Assembly: GCF_016920785.2 (NCBI RefSeq)
Contig: NW_024609958.1
Location: 1,922,001-1,986,000 of the forward strand
Length of the DNA stretch: 64,000 nucleotides
DNA from: Ixodes scapularis
Lineage: Eukaryota > Arthropoda > Arachnida > Ixodida > Ixodidae
Reading direction: 5' to 3'
Below are positions 1 to 11,524 of the stretch, one piece after another (the first letter of the stretch is position 1; each line of letters opens with the position of its first letter). The notes beneath the pieces are model-generated. The model was not told the DNA's origin. It worked only from the letters and a program-made list of their open reading frames with translations, and searched no databases. The position numbers and the translations under genes are program-made.

Positions 1-93
1 CCCCAAGCTTCAGCAGTGCGCCTCTTACCACTCATTCACACTGGAAGCGGATCCGCGTTCGCAAAGCGGTTGCGCGGATCCGCTATAGGCAGA

Positions 94-1318
94 AGCGGTT
101 GCGAACGCGGTTGTATACACGAACTGAAGTCTGTGACGTCACGGCGCGGTGGTGGCGCGTCGATCGCACTTCCGGTCTGGGGCTGTGGGCAGAAGTCCCC
201 ATTCCAGACATGCATTACTGTGCTAATTTGAAAGGAACAAGACAAAAACCTGCCTTCTCGTCAAAACGCCGCGACTGGGGCCGTACCAAAAGTGTCGAGA
301 AAGGTTTGAAGGTCAGTTTTCACGTGCTCGGTTCGTCCGAGAATCTGGATATGTGCTGTGAAAACGGAAAAGCAGACGCCATCGGACAACGATTGCTTGG
401 GCGGGAAGCACTTGGGGTTGAATTCACGGATACTTGTGGTCATCAGATTTATTTGCTTTGTTCCAACATGAACGCGAGAAAACCGTCAAGTTGTGCGGAC
501 CACCTGCGGGCTACGTTCAGTGCGTCTTCAAGTTCGAACGGCCGCCTGATTGTCCGAACTGTCCTCTGCTCTTTCAAGCGTTTCTTCTTGTCGTCTGCTC
601 TCTTAGACGAAGGCGGCCCGTAGACCAAATGTTGTCCCGGTACTTCCGATAAGAAGTAAGTGCAGGCCTCAAAAGCCTTAAATTTGAAGGTTGGTAAGCA
701 GGCTCGATGTAAACAGTAGCTACGAGAAGATGTTGATCATTGTTACCATAGACCCTCACCAACTTGTTATGCCTAATTCACTTGGTCCGATTCTGCTTGC
801 GATTTTCAGTATCGACGTCGACCATCTCAGCTACGGTTCACGCTTTTCCAGCCCTAGCGACGTCGCTACTGAAAATTGCGAGCGAAATCTCATCATGTGA
901 ATCAGGCTTTAGCGTACATACTGCGGCGTCCACGCGGAATGAATCGCCACATGTCACATTATTCGCGCGAAATTTTGCGGTGTAACGAGCCTCGCTAATT
1001 TCGCTGACGCCGCTCAAGATAGTCAGACATCGCCAGGAAGACGTAGAATCAACAATTCGAACGCGAAAAAGGGCAAGGGGACTCACACTGACGCCGACAA
1101 CATCGCATTTCAATGGTTTGTTTATGGGTGACGGCGAGCTTCTTGCCCACACCCCCATCACGCATGCGCGGCGCCGGTGGAGTCCGCTAGGGGCGCTCCG
1201 GTTTGTTTGTAAACATGAGTTGGTGTATAAAGATCCAGTACAATTGCACGCGCAGTTGATGTCATCGAGTGCGCGTGCAATTGTACTGGATCTTTATACA
1301 ACCGCGTTCGCAACCGCT
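94..1318 (+). mobile_element. DNA element with 24-bp inverted ends, copy 1
   Basis: Positions 94-117 and 1295-1318 are perfect 24-bp inverted repeats, which suggests a terminal-inverted-repeat DNA transposon of about 1.2 kb. The interior from about 130 to 1225 is clearly similar, in reverse orientation, to 60363-61440. A forward frame of 174 codons (99-623) is also open in the second copy at 61493-60885, with mostly matching residues. No transposase motif is recognisable in it, so it may simply reflect recent shared ancestry. Outer target duplications are not obvious. Superfamily unassigned. Confidence 0.5.
1224..1300. repeat. Perfect 31-bp hairpin
   Basis: Arms 1224-1254 and 1270-1300 are perfect reverse complements with a 15-base loop. 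The right arm runs into the right inverted end of the surrounding element, so the hairpin is probably part of that element's end structure or of a further insertion into it. Confidence 0.85.
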
Positions 1319-1818
1319 ATCTTTGCTGGCTCAGCGCGTACGGTGCAAAGAAGCTCGCCGCACGCGCCGAGCAGGCAAAGAGAGCGGTGACAGCTTTCAG
1401 CGCACTGAGAGGTGCACTGCCGAAGCTTGGGAAGCGCCGAGCAAAGGGCGTATACACATCGGAGTGGGCCACGCACCCTCGCCCCTTGGCTCACTTCCAG
1501 GCCGCGCAGCCTGTACCGCGAGCCACGCGCCCCTCTGTTCGCATTGCATTTTTCCCCGATAGTACATAAGGGGTTTCGCGTGGTGAGCCAAAGTCAGTCT
1601 CGCCCCAGCGCTCGATCCTGCGGTTTCGCCGACATCGACTCCCGCAAGGCTCTCCTGCTTTTTTCTGTTTCCTTTTTCTTTTATTAATTTGGGTACAAGT
1701 TCGCCCCATTAAACGTTTAGTTTGCTTCAGTTTCCGTCGCCTCATCAGTTGTCATTCGTGACAATATTTTCAATGAGCATTTGACTCGGCATGCTACCCT
1801 TAAATTCTAGACTTTTTA
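1300..1818. other. Region without supported gene
   Basis: GC-rich sequence up to about 1560, then the LTR-like stretch noted separately. Short open frames overlap on both strands without domain similarity or splice signals. I see no host gene. Confidence 0.5.
1555..1761 (+). mobile_element. Possible gypsy-type LTR fragment
   Basis: A pyrimidine-rich stretch is followed by ttaaacgttta and an end reading gtcattcgtgaca, which resembles the R-U5 end of Ty3/gypsy LTRs (LTRs end in CA). No matching second LTR, primer-binding site or internal region is seen next to it. This could be a solo or truncated LTR. The assignment rests on general appearance only. Confidence 0.3.
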
Positions 1819-2960
1819 ATGAAACGTAAGTGTCCACAAAATTTATATTCTGTGCTGCGCTCATTCTTTATAGATACAACACTACAGCATAATTTAGAGC
1901 CTAATCCAGCACAAAAGAAAGTAGCTTTGGGATGTCCACAGGGATCTCCTCTAAGTTCATTATTATGGAATATAGTAATACACGACATAATAAATGCTAA
2001 CATTCCAGTACATACACATATGCAAGCATTTGCAGGCGATGTGGGGCTTGTAACAGACGGATTCTCACGCCAGAAAATCGAACGCGCTCCGAAATTATTT
2101 TAAGCCATATAAGACAATGGTCAAAAAGAGGAAAGTTACCATTTATTTACTCCAGATATTGCTGCTAACTAATAGTTCCAGGAAAAAAAAATACAAAAGG
2201 CATCTTTCAGAAATCAAGTATAACAAAAATGAGTTAAAACTCGAACCGGAACTGAAAATCTTAAGAATCGTTTTTGACCCCTCCCCCTTTATCGTTTATT
2301 CCGCATGTAATATATCTAAACAATAAAGTACTTAAACACACGCTTAATATAGTTTGTTTTTCGTTTGTGCAGTGGGGGCTGAGCGGGAATTAAATTAGAA
2401 ATATTTCTCTGCATTCTATAATACACGGTGCACCTGTATTAAGGAAGAAAGAACATGAACCAAACAAATTCTGTTCAAAGAAATCTACTATTAAAAATAT
2501 GTCAAGCTTACCGCACTACCTCTAATGTTAGTCTGCCAGTTCTATGTAATATCAAAGCAGTAACGATAACGTTGGATTTAGAAATTATGTTTAATGTATT
2601 TGAAGAAAGGAAAGCAAGTGAGTTTGAAGAATGGTGATTGCAACCCCAAAATATTCAATACCCCATGGACTTATGGAACGTGAGCCCCAGCCTTAGATAC
2701 TCAGTGCAATATAGAATATACTACCCGAAAACATTCCAAGGAAAACTAAACACACTAAATACTTATACGGATGATTCAGTCTATTTAAATACAGCTGGGA
2801 AGCATTTCTTATAATAAAATCTAATGGAAGTATGATGAAAATAGGAGTATTTAGCTGAAATAAACACAACAAAAATTTCGATGCAGAGTAAATACAAATT
2901 CTGAAAGCAATAGAATATTTAATACATATATAAACGACACGAGATTGTAACATTTTTGCC
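1819..2960 (+). pseudogene. Decayed I/R1-type LINE ORF2 (RT to RNase H)
   Basis: Frame 1819-2103 encodes a reverse-transcriptase palm segment with the motif GCPQGSPLSSLLW followed by AFAGDV, where an active enzyme has an F/YADD box, so the first catalytic Asp is Gly. Frame 2455-2637 matches the post-RT region of I/R1/Jockey-type LINEs (QRNLLLKICQAYRTTS). Further on, a TYTDDS-like string near 2760 resembles the start of an RNase H domain, typical of the I/R1 group. Several stops and frameshifts separate the pieces, and the 5' endonuclease part is absent. It is a dead, 5'-truncated copy. Clade is inferred from motif style only. Confidence 0.7.
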
Positions 2961-3227
2961 AGGGACTCAAACCGAAAAATATAACGTTTCGGTTACGGTT
3001 ACGGTTGCCATTTCCTGTTGATATCGGTTTCGTTTTGTTTTTTCGCGGTTTTAATTTTGACGGTTTCAGTTGCCGGTTACATGGTCCTAAAAACCGGTCT
3101 ATTTCTGTTTCTCCAATAATTCGTTTTATTGAAATGCTGGACAGCCGTTCTATATTAAACGGTTTAAAGTAGAACTAGCTATCTGACAGCGGTAACTTCA
3201 AGGAACTGAGAAACGTTTTATACCCGT
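2961..3227. other. Possible hAT end, otherwise unassigned
   Basis: From about 2959 the sequence reads cagggactcaaaccg, followed by repeated cggttacggtt words to about 3100. This resembles a hAT left end with subterminal repeats. No partner end or 8-bp duplication was found. No gene. Confidence 0.3.
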
Positions 3228-3397
3228 GCCACACGGGCAACTCGAATGCCATTTACAACGAATGACATTTGAACGATCGGCCAATCAGCGCGCGACACTC
3301 CGAGCGTGGGGCGTTCCACGGGCGGCAGATCGCGAGCCGATTCGTTGATCACACGAATGTCATTCGTTGTAAATGGAATTCGAGTTGCCCGTGTGGC
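3228..3397. mobile_element. Foldback MITE
   Basis: The ends gccacacgggcaactcga and tcgagttgcccgtgtggc are exact reverse complements, and the similarity continues inward for more than 40 bp through a tttacaacgaatgacatt word. The element is about 170 bp with a GC-rich centre. No coding capacity. A target duplication is not clear. Confidence 0.7.
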
Positions 3398-3469
3398 CCA
3401 AGTATTAGTACTTATAATTCGTCAATAGTTGCGCACGTTTCTAGCTCAAACACTTGTTCACTTGCATTA

Positions 3470-3917
3470 TACAGGGTGTCACGAAAGAAAATCTACAGGG
3501 TTTTTTTCACCGCAAAAATAAACTAGGCATCGCCGAACGTTCATTCTCCACCCAAAGGTAGCTCTAGAGGTCACAACCAGATGCCAACGTTTCAGCCCGA
3601 TCTGATACCTTAATCAAAAGTTATAAGTGATTTCCTGAAAATTTCAATAAGAAAATGGCGGCCGACGGAGTTTTCGAATACATGGGGCTCTATGGGCACC
3701 AGAAACCAAAAACGGGCGAAAATGGGCTCAATTTTTCCATTGAAATTTTCAGAAAATCACTTATAACTTTTGAATAAGATATCGGATCGGGCTGAAACTT
3801 TGGCATCTGGTTGTGACTTCTAGTGCTACCTTTGGGCGGAGAATGAGCGTTCGGCGATGCCTACTTTATTTTTGCGGTGAGAAAAACCCTATAAATTTTC
3901 TTTTGTGACACCCTGTA
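3470..3917. mobile_element. Mariner-type foldback MITE (TA target)
   Basis: Ends are tacagggtgtcac and its reverse complement, flanked by TA on both sides (3468-3469, 3918-3919). Arms of nearly 200 bp pair imperfectly around a centre near 3690, so the whole element is one long foldback. The TACAGGGTGTC end plus TA target is characteristic of Tc1/mariner non-autonomous elements. No transposase is encoded. Confidence 0.75.
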
Positions 3918-5123
3918 TAGTTCAACAGCCAAGCATACGAATTACTTCCGCTACTCGATGGTCATTGCATACTATATAATAATAAAATAAAAGAAACATC
4001 GCTAACTAGCGATGTTTCTTCCAGACCCACTGCATGGTTCTGGAAGAACCATTCGCACCTTCTCGTGGCTATAGTTTATTTCAACCTATGAGATGCAGAA
4101 GAGTTTTCACCCACACTGAAGAGGAATAAAGTAATTGAATTGAGAGCTTGGGTAGTTGGTGGAAGTCAAACACACCCAAACACACACACACACAACGCAC
4201 GCACACACACACACATATATATATATATAAAAGGGATACACGCAAGAGTTTGAACGAACTATTATAAAAATTACATTAGGGGTTAAAGTGAAAAAAAGAA
4301 AAAGTAAAGAAAAATTGGAAAAATTGAGGGAAGAAAAAGAAAAGGGAGAAAAGCTGAAACCGAGGTTGCCGTGGGGTGGTTCGGGGCGGAGACCTGAAAA
4401 GTACTGCGTTTTGAATTAGTATAATGTATATATAAAGGGAACAAGGCGGGGCCCTGAAAAGGACTCTGTCTTGAATTACTTAGAGCTGTATTGGAGGGAA
4501 CACAGGGGCAAGTATACCTCTTGAAACGAAGTGACACTATCACTGAGCGGACCATAGACCCCTATGGCTACATAAATTAACCTGGGAGGAATATATTAAA
4601 AGCAATTCTCACGAAAGTTTACCTCTAGAATACGAGAAAAAAAGAAGTTTGGAATGAAAATTTAGAATAAATCTAAAGTAGTAAAATTAACGAAATATTT
4701 ATACATTAATAAACCGCAAAATACATATTCGTCTTCTTTTATATCAAAGATCAAAAAGAATGATAGCACAAGCAAAATAAATCAACCAAGAAACCTCGTC
4801 GTCGTCTCAACCAAGACGCAAGACCAAGAGGCAGAAAACGGAATTGACAATATTTTAAACTACGCTATTATTACCCTCGTTTTATACTCGAAAAAGCCCG
4901 CTGTTGAAACAGAAGCCCGTACCCATTATAGTAGTTTCGCTGGCTCTCTGTTTTTCTTCGCTGATTGGCTTTCAAATCAAAATTTTCTTTTTGGTAATAT
5001 TAGACCCTATTTATTTATTCTTAATTGGTTTAAACCCGTCATACAGTTTCGTGGTGCAGATATAGTGACAAAGCTTATTCTTATTCATTTTAGCTCTCGC
5101 TTAGAAAATGTAAAATGTAGAAT
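3918..5123. other. AT-rich region with microsatellite, no gene
   Basis: Contains a (CA)n/(TA)n microsatellite at about 4168-4230 and A-rich, low-complexity DNA after 4280. Open frames here are short and low-complexity. I see no supported gene. Confidence 0.5.
4168..4230. repeat. CA/TA microsatellite
   Basis: Interrupted CA repeats run into a TA tract ending near 4229. Confidence 0.9.
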
Positions 5124-5605
5124 GAACCTCCTCTAACAAACGCATTGCGAAAAAAAAAAAAAAAGTTCCGCTCTTCATCGAATTCGACCATATTTTATTT
5201 CAAGGGCTCTACCTTAACTCGCAAACAATGCAGAACTCGACCCAATATTGTGTACGAGAAGCATATATGAACGAGTCTTTAAATAGACCCTGTGCTTTAA
5301 CAGTCTTACAAGAGTATAACTCACAAAATGAACCGATACGTTGGACGAGAGTCCTCAAGGGTCGAGTTGTTAACTTTTTGCATAACTCTAGCTACATATA
5401 ACAAAACAAAATTGCCCAAATCAAGCAGTTGATGTGTGGCTTGATCAGCAACACATGCTTTCGTCGGGATGAATGTTGAATGTTATGTTAATGGTTGAAT
5501 GCTATGTTAATGAGAACCCTTAATAACAGGCCGGCAACTTTATTTGCCTCCGCTGGCCAAATTGCCACAAAACGGAGAGAGAGCAGAACGGACGGAGAAA
5601 CGGAA
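5124..5605. repeat. Dispersed repeat, uninterrupted copy A
   Basis: This stretch is similar, in the same orientation, to two separated blocks, 6568-6873 and 13387-13772. Shared landmarks include aaaatgaaccgatacgttgg (5331 region and 6808 region) and cgctggccaaat (5552 region and 13713 region). Because copy A is contiguous, it serves as the empty site for the insertion that splits copy B. No coding potential recognised. Family unknown. Confidence 0.75.
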
Positions 5606-6111
5606 TTGGGGGGGGGGGGGGGGAGTAAACGTATGCAGGTCTTGAGCTGTGGGAGTCACCTGGGCAGGGACATCTGCTAGAGATTTGTGGAACGCAGGTT
5701 TAGTAAGTGCCCGTCCCTTCTGGCCAAGCGAAACCAAAGTTTATTTTTGTTTTATTAGCACTGTCTACCTTTTCAAAATACAATGGAAAGCTAGCCAACG
5801 AGAATACAATGGACAAAGAAAGTTTTGCAGTAGATGGCGTACAATACTTTGAGTATCTCATGTTAGCAAGCTCAGCGAGGTCTAGGACCTCGAGTTTCCG
5901 TTTGGGATGCGAAAACAGGCGTTGTTCTTCCATTGGAGAACAATACATTACCCATTGCGAAATTATTTTGTTATATTCAGATCCTTTATTTCAAGATAGA
6001 ATAAAATACAAACCAAAAAAGACACAGTGCACGCAACAACGTCATGGGGCAGATTGCATTTACGTCAATGAATACGGCACTTCATGTTTACCAGCTACCA
6101 CTCTGTGTTAT
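5606..6111. other. Unassigned region after poly-G tract
   Basis: Begins with a G homopolymer (about 5608-5623). A frame at 5707-6165 is open for 152 codons but has no recognisable domain and runs into the SINE head, so I do not call it a gene. Confidence 0.4.
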
Positions 6112-6420
6112 AGGGGTCGGTGGCCGAGTGGGCTAGCGCACACCAGCTCGGCACACGTAAAGTGAAAGCCTGCGCCGCAGAACCCAAAGATCCTGGGTTC
6201 AAGCCTCACCATTGCGTGTTTCGATCTGGATGAACATTGTACCGGCGATCGGTCGCGTATCACTAATGTCTGGTGCACGTTAAAGACACCAGGCTAGCGG
6301 TTTTACTGCACTGACTGAATTTCTCATCTACAGCGAGTGACACGTGGCAACTTTGAAATGGCTGACCAACTACACGCTGTATAAATATCCACACAACCCC
6401 CAATCATTTAATTATTATTC
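6112..6420 (+). mobile_element. tRNA-derived SINE
   Basis: The head has an RNA polymerase III A box (tggccgagtggg, 6121-6132) of Leu/Ser-tRNA style and a B box (gggttcaagcc, 6195-6205). Downstream lies ggtgcacgttaaagacacc (6272-6290), close to a central word seen in many invertebrate SINEs. The tail becomes AT-rich near 6400-6420. A and B boxes are further apart than in a simple tRNA, as in Leu/Ser tRNAs with a long variable arm or in diverged SINE heads. It would be transcribed by Pol III and mobilised by a LINE. Confidence 0.7.
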
Positions 6421-6567
6421 TACTCTGTTATTTTTGTGCCGCAATTGTTTTTGCCATAATCATTGGTCATGTTTTTGGCGGCCCACCTGAGAGTTTAAAC
6501 GATGAAGGTTGTGCTCGGCTGAAAACATGAAAATTTAGTCTTTAATAATAAAACAATTCCTGCTGAA

Positions 6568-6873
6568 CCGCCTCTAATAAAGCACATCGCAAACAAATCT
6601 AGTTAGCAAGTACTGCGAAGTTCGGTTGTCGTATAAATCCGGGCAAAATTTTAATTCCACGTCTAATTCGACCGCTTTCTGTTTCAGGGGCTCTACCTTA
6701 ACTCGCGAAAGGTGCAGAACTCGAACCAATGTTTTGTACGAGAATCACAGGAATCAGTCAATGACTAGAACCTGTGCTTTAAAAGTCTTACAACAGTGTA
6801 ACTCACAAAATGAACCGATACGTTGGACGAGAGACCTCAAGGGTGAAGTTGTTAACTCTGCATGACTCTACCG
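6568..6873. repeat. Dispersed repeat copy B, left half
   Basis: Matches the left part of copy A (5124-5400). It ends at 6873 with the 8-bp duplication ctctaccg (6866-6873), where the hAT-type element begins. Confidence 0.75.
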
Positions 6874-7905
6874 CAGGGTTAAGCAGTATCGCGATAGTAT
6901 TTCAGAAATAGATTGTGTATCAGTATTTCTGTATCCCGATACTTTTCTTTCACCAGTATCTGTATTCCTGTATCGAAATAAATTTCGAATGTTTCTTTGT
7001 ATCGCGATACAATCAAAGTGAAATGTATTTCGTTACATATCTTAAAAAATACCCCCCCCCCCTAAAAAAATACAAATTCGAAAGAATTTTTTTTTTTTTT
7101 TTACTTCTGAGGGCATTACGGTCAAGGAGGTGCTGGGGCATTGTTACCATGCTGACCAAGGTTCCTTTCGATTCTCCAAACTATTTTTCTATGCGTCGTT
7201 TTCTCTCTTCTGAGAAGTGTTGCGTAGTCGGGGACTCGAACCAGGTGGCGTGCCACGAGTAGAGTCCGAGCATCTTCTGCTGCAGGTCCTTAGGTAGGGG
7301 TTTCTTGAGTCATTGTTTGCTGGCATCCAAAGCCCGCTGCTAACCGTCTCTCTTGCCTTAGTGTACACAGTACACCCAGCCGGCAAAGCTGAGTCACAGT
7401 CCATTGCAACCACCGCCAGGCACAGCCCGTGCGCCTGGCGGTGGTTGACTTGAAATAGTAGGGTGACTCACGTAGTGAAGTTCAACACATATTCGAATGC
7501 GTCTGCGGCTGCGCCCGTCATATTGCACGGATCAATAGTACGTCATCAGCCGACGTGAAAGTGACCCGCTGCTCTGGTGATCCGAAACCCAGGACGGAGG
7601 TCAGACGTGGCCTCGCTGTGCCGACCCAGACCTCGTACACCTGCGACTCGTCTCAAGCGCACTGTTTCTCGGAGAGCTCGCACCTGTGCCGGAAATATCA
7701 AGTCGCAATTCACGAGGTCTCTATCTGGAGTATGCAAGACGAAACTTGAGGACTGCAATTCATGCGTCGGTGGCGGAGGTTCGGTAGGAAGGACCTTTAC
7801 AACTGGGATGCCACCGTATCGTTTTATCAGCCGTAACAGAAGACATGTGTTCCAGGATGCTTCAGGTGGACCACTATTCTCGAAAATTCCAAATGACACT
7901 ACCTG

Positions 7906-8422
7906 TGTTGTAAGTTTGAACTCTGACTCGGAGCTCGGGAGGGCAAGAAACAGAAAAACCGACAACGAGATGGCGATAAATCTCACGTGGTACGGCGCAG
8001 CGTAAGAACGTAAACAGACAAGACGAAAAATAAGCACACACAAAGAAAAAAGAGACGAGCACGAGGAAAGCACGTGGATGCTCGGGTAACCTCGACTGGC
8101 ACCTGACGGACTGAGCTTTGCCCGCGGCCTCGCGTCTTGTTTACACCAGCTCGGGCGAACTTGAGCAAGACGAGATGCCTGCCGCCGCCATCAACCATCT
8201 GGGGGTGCGAGAAGCGGAATCTGAAACGCCGGTCGTAGGAGAGAGAAGGAAGACGCGAGCAACAGCAACAGCCCGATGTGGGAACAAGAGAGATCGAAAA
8301 ACGAACGCCACGAAAGACGCCACGCAAAAAGAACTCTTCTGTGCTTAACGAAGCTTAAGTTGTAGATTTAGAATAATAAACAGTTCGTGTTGGGTTAAAC
8401 CTTGCGGTTGTCATTAACAACA
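7906..8422 (+). repeat. BEL 5' LTR
   Basis: 517 bp, begins TGTTGTAAG and ends AACAACA. It differs from the 3' LTR by T/G near 8175 and G/A near 8255. It should hold promoter, transcription start and polyadenylation signals; aataataaa near 8372 may be the polyadenylation region. Confidence 0.93.
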
Positions 8423-8430
8423 AAACTTTC

Positions 8431-8448
8431 TGGTGCCGAAACCCGGGA
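8431..8448 (+). promoter_or_regulatory. tRNA primer-binding site
   Basis: tggtgccgaaacccggga begins 8 bases after the 5' LTR. It starts with TGG, complementary to the CCA tail of a tRNA, and is the site where minus-strand DNA synthesis would be primed. The tRNA species is not determined. Confidence 0.8.
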
Positions 8449-8479
8449 TTAACCGCCAACGCAACCCCCGAACGAAGAA

Positions 8480-11400
8480 ATGGCAACTCAAGCTACAATC
8501 GACCGACTGAGACGCAGAAGAGCAGTGGTCCGAACGTCAGCAACGAAACTCCTGAACGAAATCGATGTTCTGCTGGCCACGGAAGACACGCATACGGGTG
8601 AGCTTCAAGAAAAGTTTGAACTTCTGGTGTCCAAAGAATCAACGTTAAAGGAACTGGACCGTGAGATGGAAGCAGTGGTGGACTGCGAATCGATAGAAGA
8701 GGAGATGACAGGTGCGGAAGTTTACCATGAAAGAGTCAGCGTAACGAAGACGCGATTGCGAAACAAGCTGACAGAACGTGAACAAGCCGCTGCCAGGTTA
8801 TCTTTGATGCAGAACACGGCCGTCAAAACTATCGCAAATCAAGGACGGATGACTACGACAGTGAAGCTCCCGAAACTTGAGATAACGAAATTCCAAGGGG
8901 ACATACGAGCATGGCAAGGATTTTGGAGCCAATTTGACTGTACCATTCACCAGAACGAAACTCTCTCGGAAATCGACAAATTCAAGTACCTCAAAAGCTA
9001 CCTGACCGGAAAAGCTGCTGCGGCAATTGAGGGACTCGCCGTTACTGCGGAGAACTATGAAGTTGCAATCGACATCCTGAAGGAAAGGTTTGGTCAACAA
9101 GAGCTGATCATCGAATGCCATCTGTCACGACTTCTAGAGATCAAACCAGTCCATGACTCCAGGAACGTCACTGCACTCAGAGCGTTATACGATGAAGTGG
9201 AGACGGGAGTTCGAAGTCTTGACGCCCTGGGGGTTCAATCGGATACCTATGGAACGATGCTACTTACCGTTCTTCGAAAGGTCGTGCCGGCCGATCTGAG
9301 CCTGGAGTACAACCGGAGGTCTGCCTCACGTACAGCGACAAAGCACAACAAGCTGAGAGACTTCCTGGACTTCCTGAAAATCGAGATAGAGAGCCGAGAA
9401 AGAAGTTTATATGGGTCAGGACATTCCGTGCCACGAACGGAGGATCAAAGAAGCTTTCGTGCAAGGAAAGATCAGCAGAATCGTTATCCTCCTCCTGCAT
9501 CGGTACAAACAATGGCAGCAGGCCTGGATGAAAAGAACTGTTTGTTCTGCAAATCAGGTGCTCATCTGACTGCGGACTGCACATCCTCAATGACCAACGA
9601 CGAACGCAAGCGTGTTCTGAAGGCTAAAAACCGATGTTATCGTTGCACTAAGAAAAACCATCGAGCAAAAGATTGCAGAAGTGCAAAGTGGCTGAAGTGT
9701 GCGCAGTGTGCAGGGAGACACGCAAGTGCCATGTGCGACCCAAACTTCAAGCCTCAGCATAAGACTACGGTAAAAGAAATAGCGGACACCGGTGAAACAT
9801 CAACTTCGGAAGGAACGACACTCCAGTCAACGCTCAAGATTACAAACAGAGAAAGGAACAGTGGAACGCGAGTACTTCTGCAGACAGCTCAAGCCTGGGC
9901 AGAAGGTGAAAGAGAGCGTTGCCGGATTAGACTTCTCATTGACGGCGGAAGCCAGCGGACTTTTATTCGCCAAACCGTTTCCAAGAGGCTTCACCTGAAG
10001 GAACTGGGTGAGGAGGACTTGACCATTTTCACGTTTGGAGATGCAGCAACGAAAACGAAATGCAAGCGAGTGGAACTATGGCTCCGCAGCCAATACGACA
10101 GAAGATCCGTAAGAATAGAAGCCCTCGAGGTTCCTCACATCTGCTCAGATGTCATGAACAACCCCTCCGAGGAACTGCGGGGGCTGCCTGACGATATGAA
10201 CCTCGCGGACGTGGAGCTCTGGGGCAATCCATGCGAGGAGGGAATCAGCCTTCTCATCGGAGCCGATCACTTCTGGGACATTGTGAACGGCGGAGTCAAG
10301 CGCTTGGATGGGAAGCTGATGGCAGTCGACACCATCCTCGGGTGGACACTTCAGGGACCCGTTACCTCTACTTCTGCGACAATCTACTCGCCAACAACTG
10401 GAGTGATGAGGGTGACTGTGTCCGACACAAACGACGCGGAAATTTCGGCTCAGCTCAGATCATTCTGGGAACTTGAGCACATTGGAATAGCTGACAACGT
10501 GACGAAGACTTCACAGACGGAGTTGCTCAGCGAATTCAAGAAATCCGTGAAGTTCGAGAACGAACGGTACCAAGAAGGCTGGCCAAGTCAAGTGGAAAAT
10601 GCTTGCCAGGTTCCGGAAAACAAAGCAGAAGAAAAAAAGGCAATGGTGTTACAAATAACTGCACCAGCTCTGCTTCCAGTTATCGACTTGAACAGGCACA
10701 ACTCGTCAACCAAGTTGATCCGCGTAACTGCCTGGATCAAACGTTTCGTGAAGAATTGTGCCAAGACAGAAGACAAACGAAGCGGACCTCTCTCAAGCGA
10801 AGAACTGATAGAAGCCGAAACGTATTGGCTTACCATTGCACAAAACGAGACCTTTGTACCAGAAATCACGAGCTTGCGTGAAGGCAAACAAGTTGACAGA
10901 AAATCGACTCTCAGGAATTTGAACCCATTCCTGGACAGCGACGGATTGGTGCGAGTGGGTGGACGATTGCAACACAGTGACAACAGCGAGAATGTGAAGC
11001 ACCCAATCGTCCTTACCGCCGATCACCCTTTCACCACCCTTCTCATCGCTGGGGAACACCGTCGGCTGCTCCATGCTGGGGTTCGAGACACGTTAGGACG
11101 GCTACGGGAATCCTACTGGATCATCAGAGGACGACAAGCAGTAAAGAAAGTAATTCACAAGTGTTTCGCCTGCCGAAAACAAAGTTGCCTGCCCGCATCC
11201 GAGCCAATGGCTCCCTTACCGGCGGACCGAGTCACAAGAAGCGACCCTTTCAGCATCACGGGGGTAGACTTCGCAGGACCTTTGATCTGCCGTCAACGGA
11301 AAGGAAGCAGCAAGTGTTACATCGCTTTATTCACGTGCGCTGTTACACGGGCGGTCCACCTGGAGCTGGTGAGTGACCTCTCCTCCGCCACATTTTTGTT

Positions 11401-11524
11401 GGCTTTCAAGCGTTTTGTCGCACGACGCGGGATCAGCACGACAGTGTATTCGGACAACGCTTTAACATTCAAACGGACGTCCAAAAACCTTGAACTAATC
11501 TTCCGTGCCATCCGGTCGGTCTGA
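8480..11524 (+). CDS. BEL/Pao Gag-protease-integrase polyprotein, RT deleted
   Basis: A 1014-residue frame starting 31 bases after the primer site. Residues 1-125 are charged and helical. About 129-280 is the DUF1759 Gag-like domain (KLEITKFQGDIRAWQGFW). Three CCHC-type knuckles follow at about 353-420. The protease region has LLIDGGS with the catalytic Asp near 488, Gly replacing the usual Ser after it, and then a DUF1758/Pao-type segment. Near residue 698 (about 10571-10585) the text jumps from the pre-RT sequence (FENERYQ) to post-RNase H sequence (WPSQ). About 600 residues that full-length relatives carry are absent, yet the frame stays open. Residues about 860-900 are the integrase HHCC domain and about 925-1005 the catalytic core with its first two Asp residues (GVDFAGP, YSDNA). 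The frame ends at TGA after a 4-bp duplication near 11514-11521; the rest continues in another frame. Confidence 0.9.
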   Translation: MATQATIDRLRRRRAVVRTSATKLLNEIDVLLATEDTHTGELQEKFELLVSKESTLKELDREMEAVVDCESIEEEMTGAEVYHERVSVTKTRLRNKLTEREQAAARLSLMQNTAVKTIANQGRMTTTVKLPKLEITKFQGDIRAWQGFWSQFDCTIHQNETLSEIDKFKYLKSYLTGKAAAAIEGLAVTAENYEVAIDILKERFGQQELIIECHLSRLLEIKPVHDSRNVTALRALYDEVETGVRSLDALGVQSDTYGTMLLTVLRKVVPADLSLEYNRRSASRTATKHNKLRDFLDFLKIEIESRERSLYGSGHSVPRTEDQRSFRARKDQQNRYPPPASVQTMAAGLDEKNCLFCKSGAHLTADCTSSMTNDERKRVLKAKNRCYRCTKKNHRAKDCRSAKWLKCAQCAGRHASAMCDPNFKPQHKTTVKEIADTGETSTSEGTTLQSTLKITNRERNSGTRVLLQTAQAWAEGERERCRIRLLIDGGSQRTFIRQTVSKRLHLKELGEEDLTIFTFGDAATKTKCKRVELWLRSQYDRRSVRIEALEVPHICSDVMNNPSEELRGLPDDMNLADVELWGNPCEEGISLLIGADHFWDIVNGGVKRLDGKLMAVDTILGWTLQGPVTSTSATIYSPTTGVMRVTVSDTNDAEISAQLRSFWELEHIGIADNVTKTSQTELLSEFKKSVKFENERYQEGWPSQVENACQVPENKAEEKKAMVLQITAPALLPVIDLNRHNSSTKLIRVTAWIKRFVKNCAKTEDKRSGPLSSEELIEAETYWLTIAQNETFVPEITSLREGKQVDRKSTLRNLNPFLDSDGLVRVGGRLQHSDNSENVKHPIVLTADHPFTTLLIAGEHRRLLHAGVRDTLGRLRESYWIIRGRQAVKKVIHKCFACRKQSCLPASEPMAPLPADRVTRSDPFSITGVDFAGPLICRQRKGSSKCYIALFTCAVTRAVHLELVSDLSSATFLLAFKRFVARRGISTTVYSDNALTFKRTSKNLELIFRAIRSV

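Noticed and set aside
7190..7260. tRNA-like B box on the minus strand (complement of ggggactcgaacc)
   Set aside because: No A box or cloverleaf is found upstream.
8118..8348. Open frames inside both BEL LTRs (also 12403-12633)
   Set aside because: They are in the regulatory repeats and are identical only because the LTRs are nearly identical.
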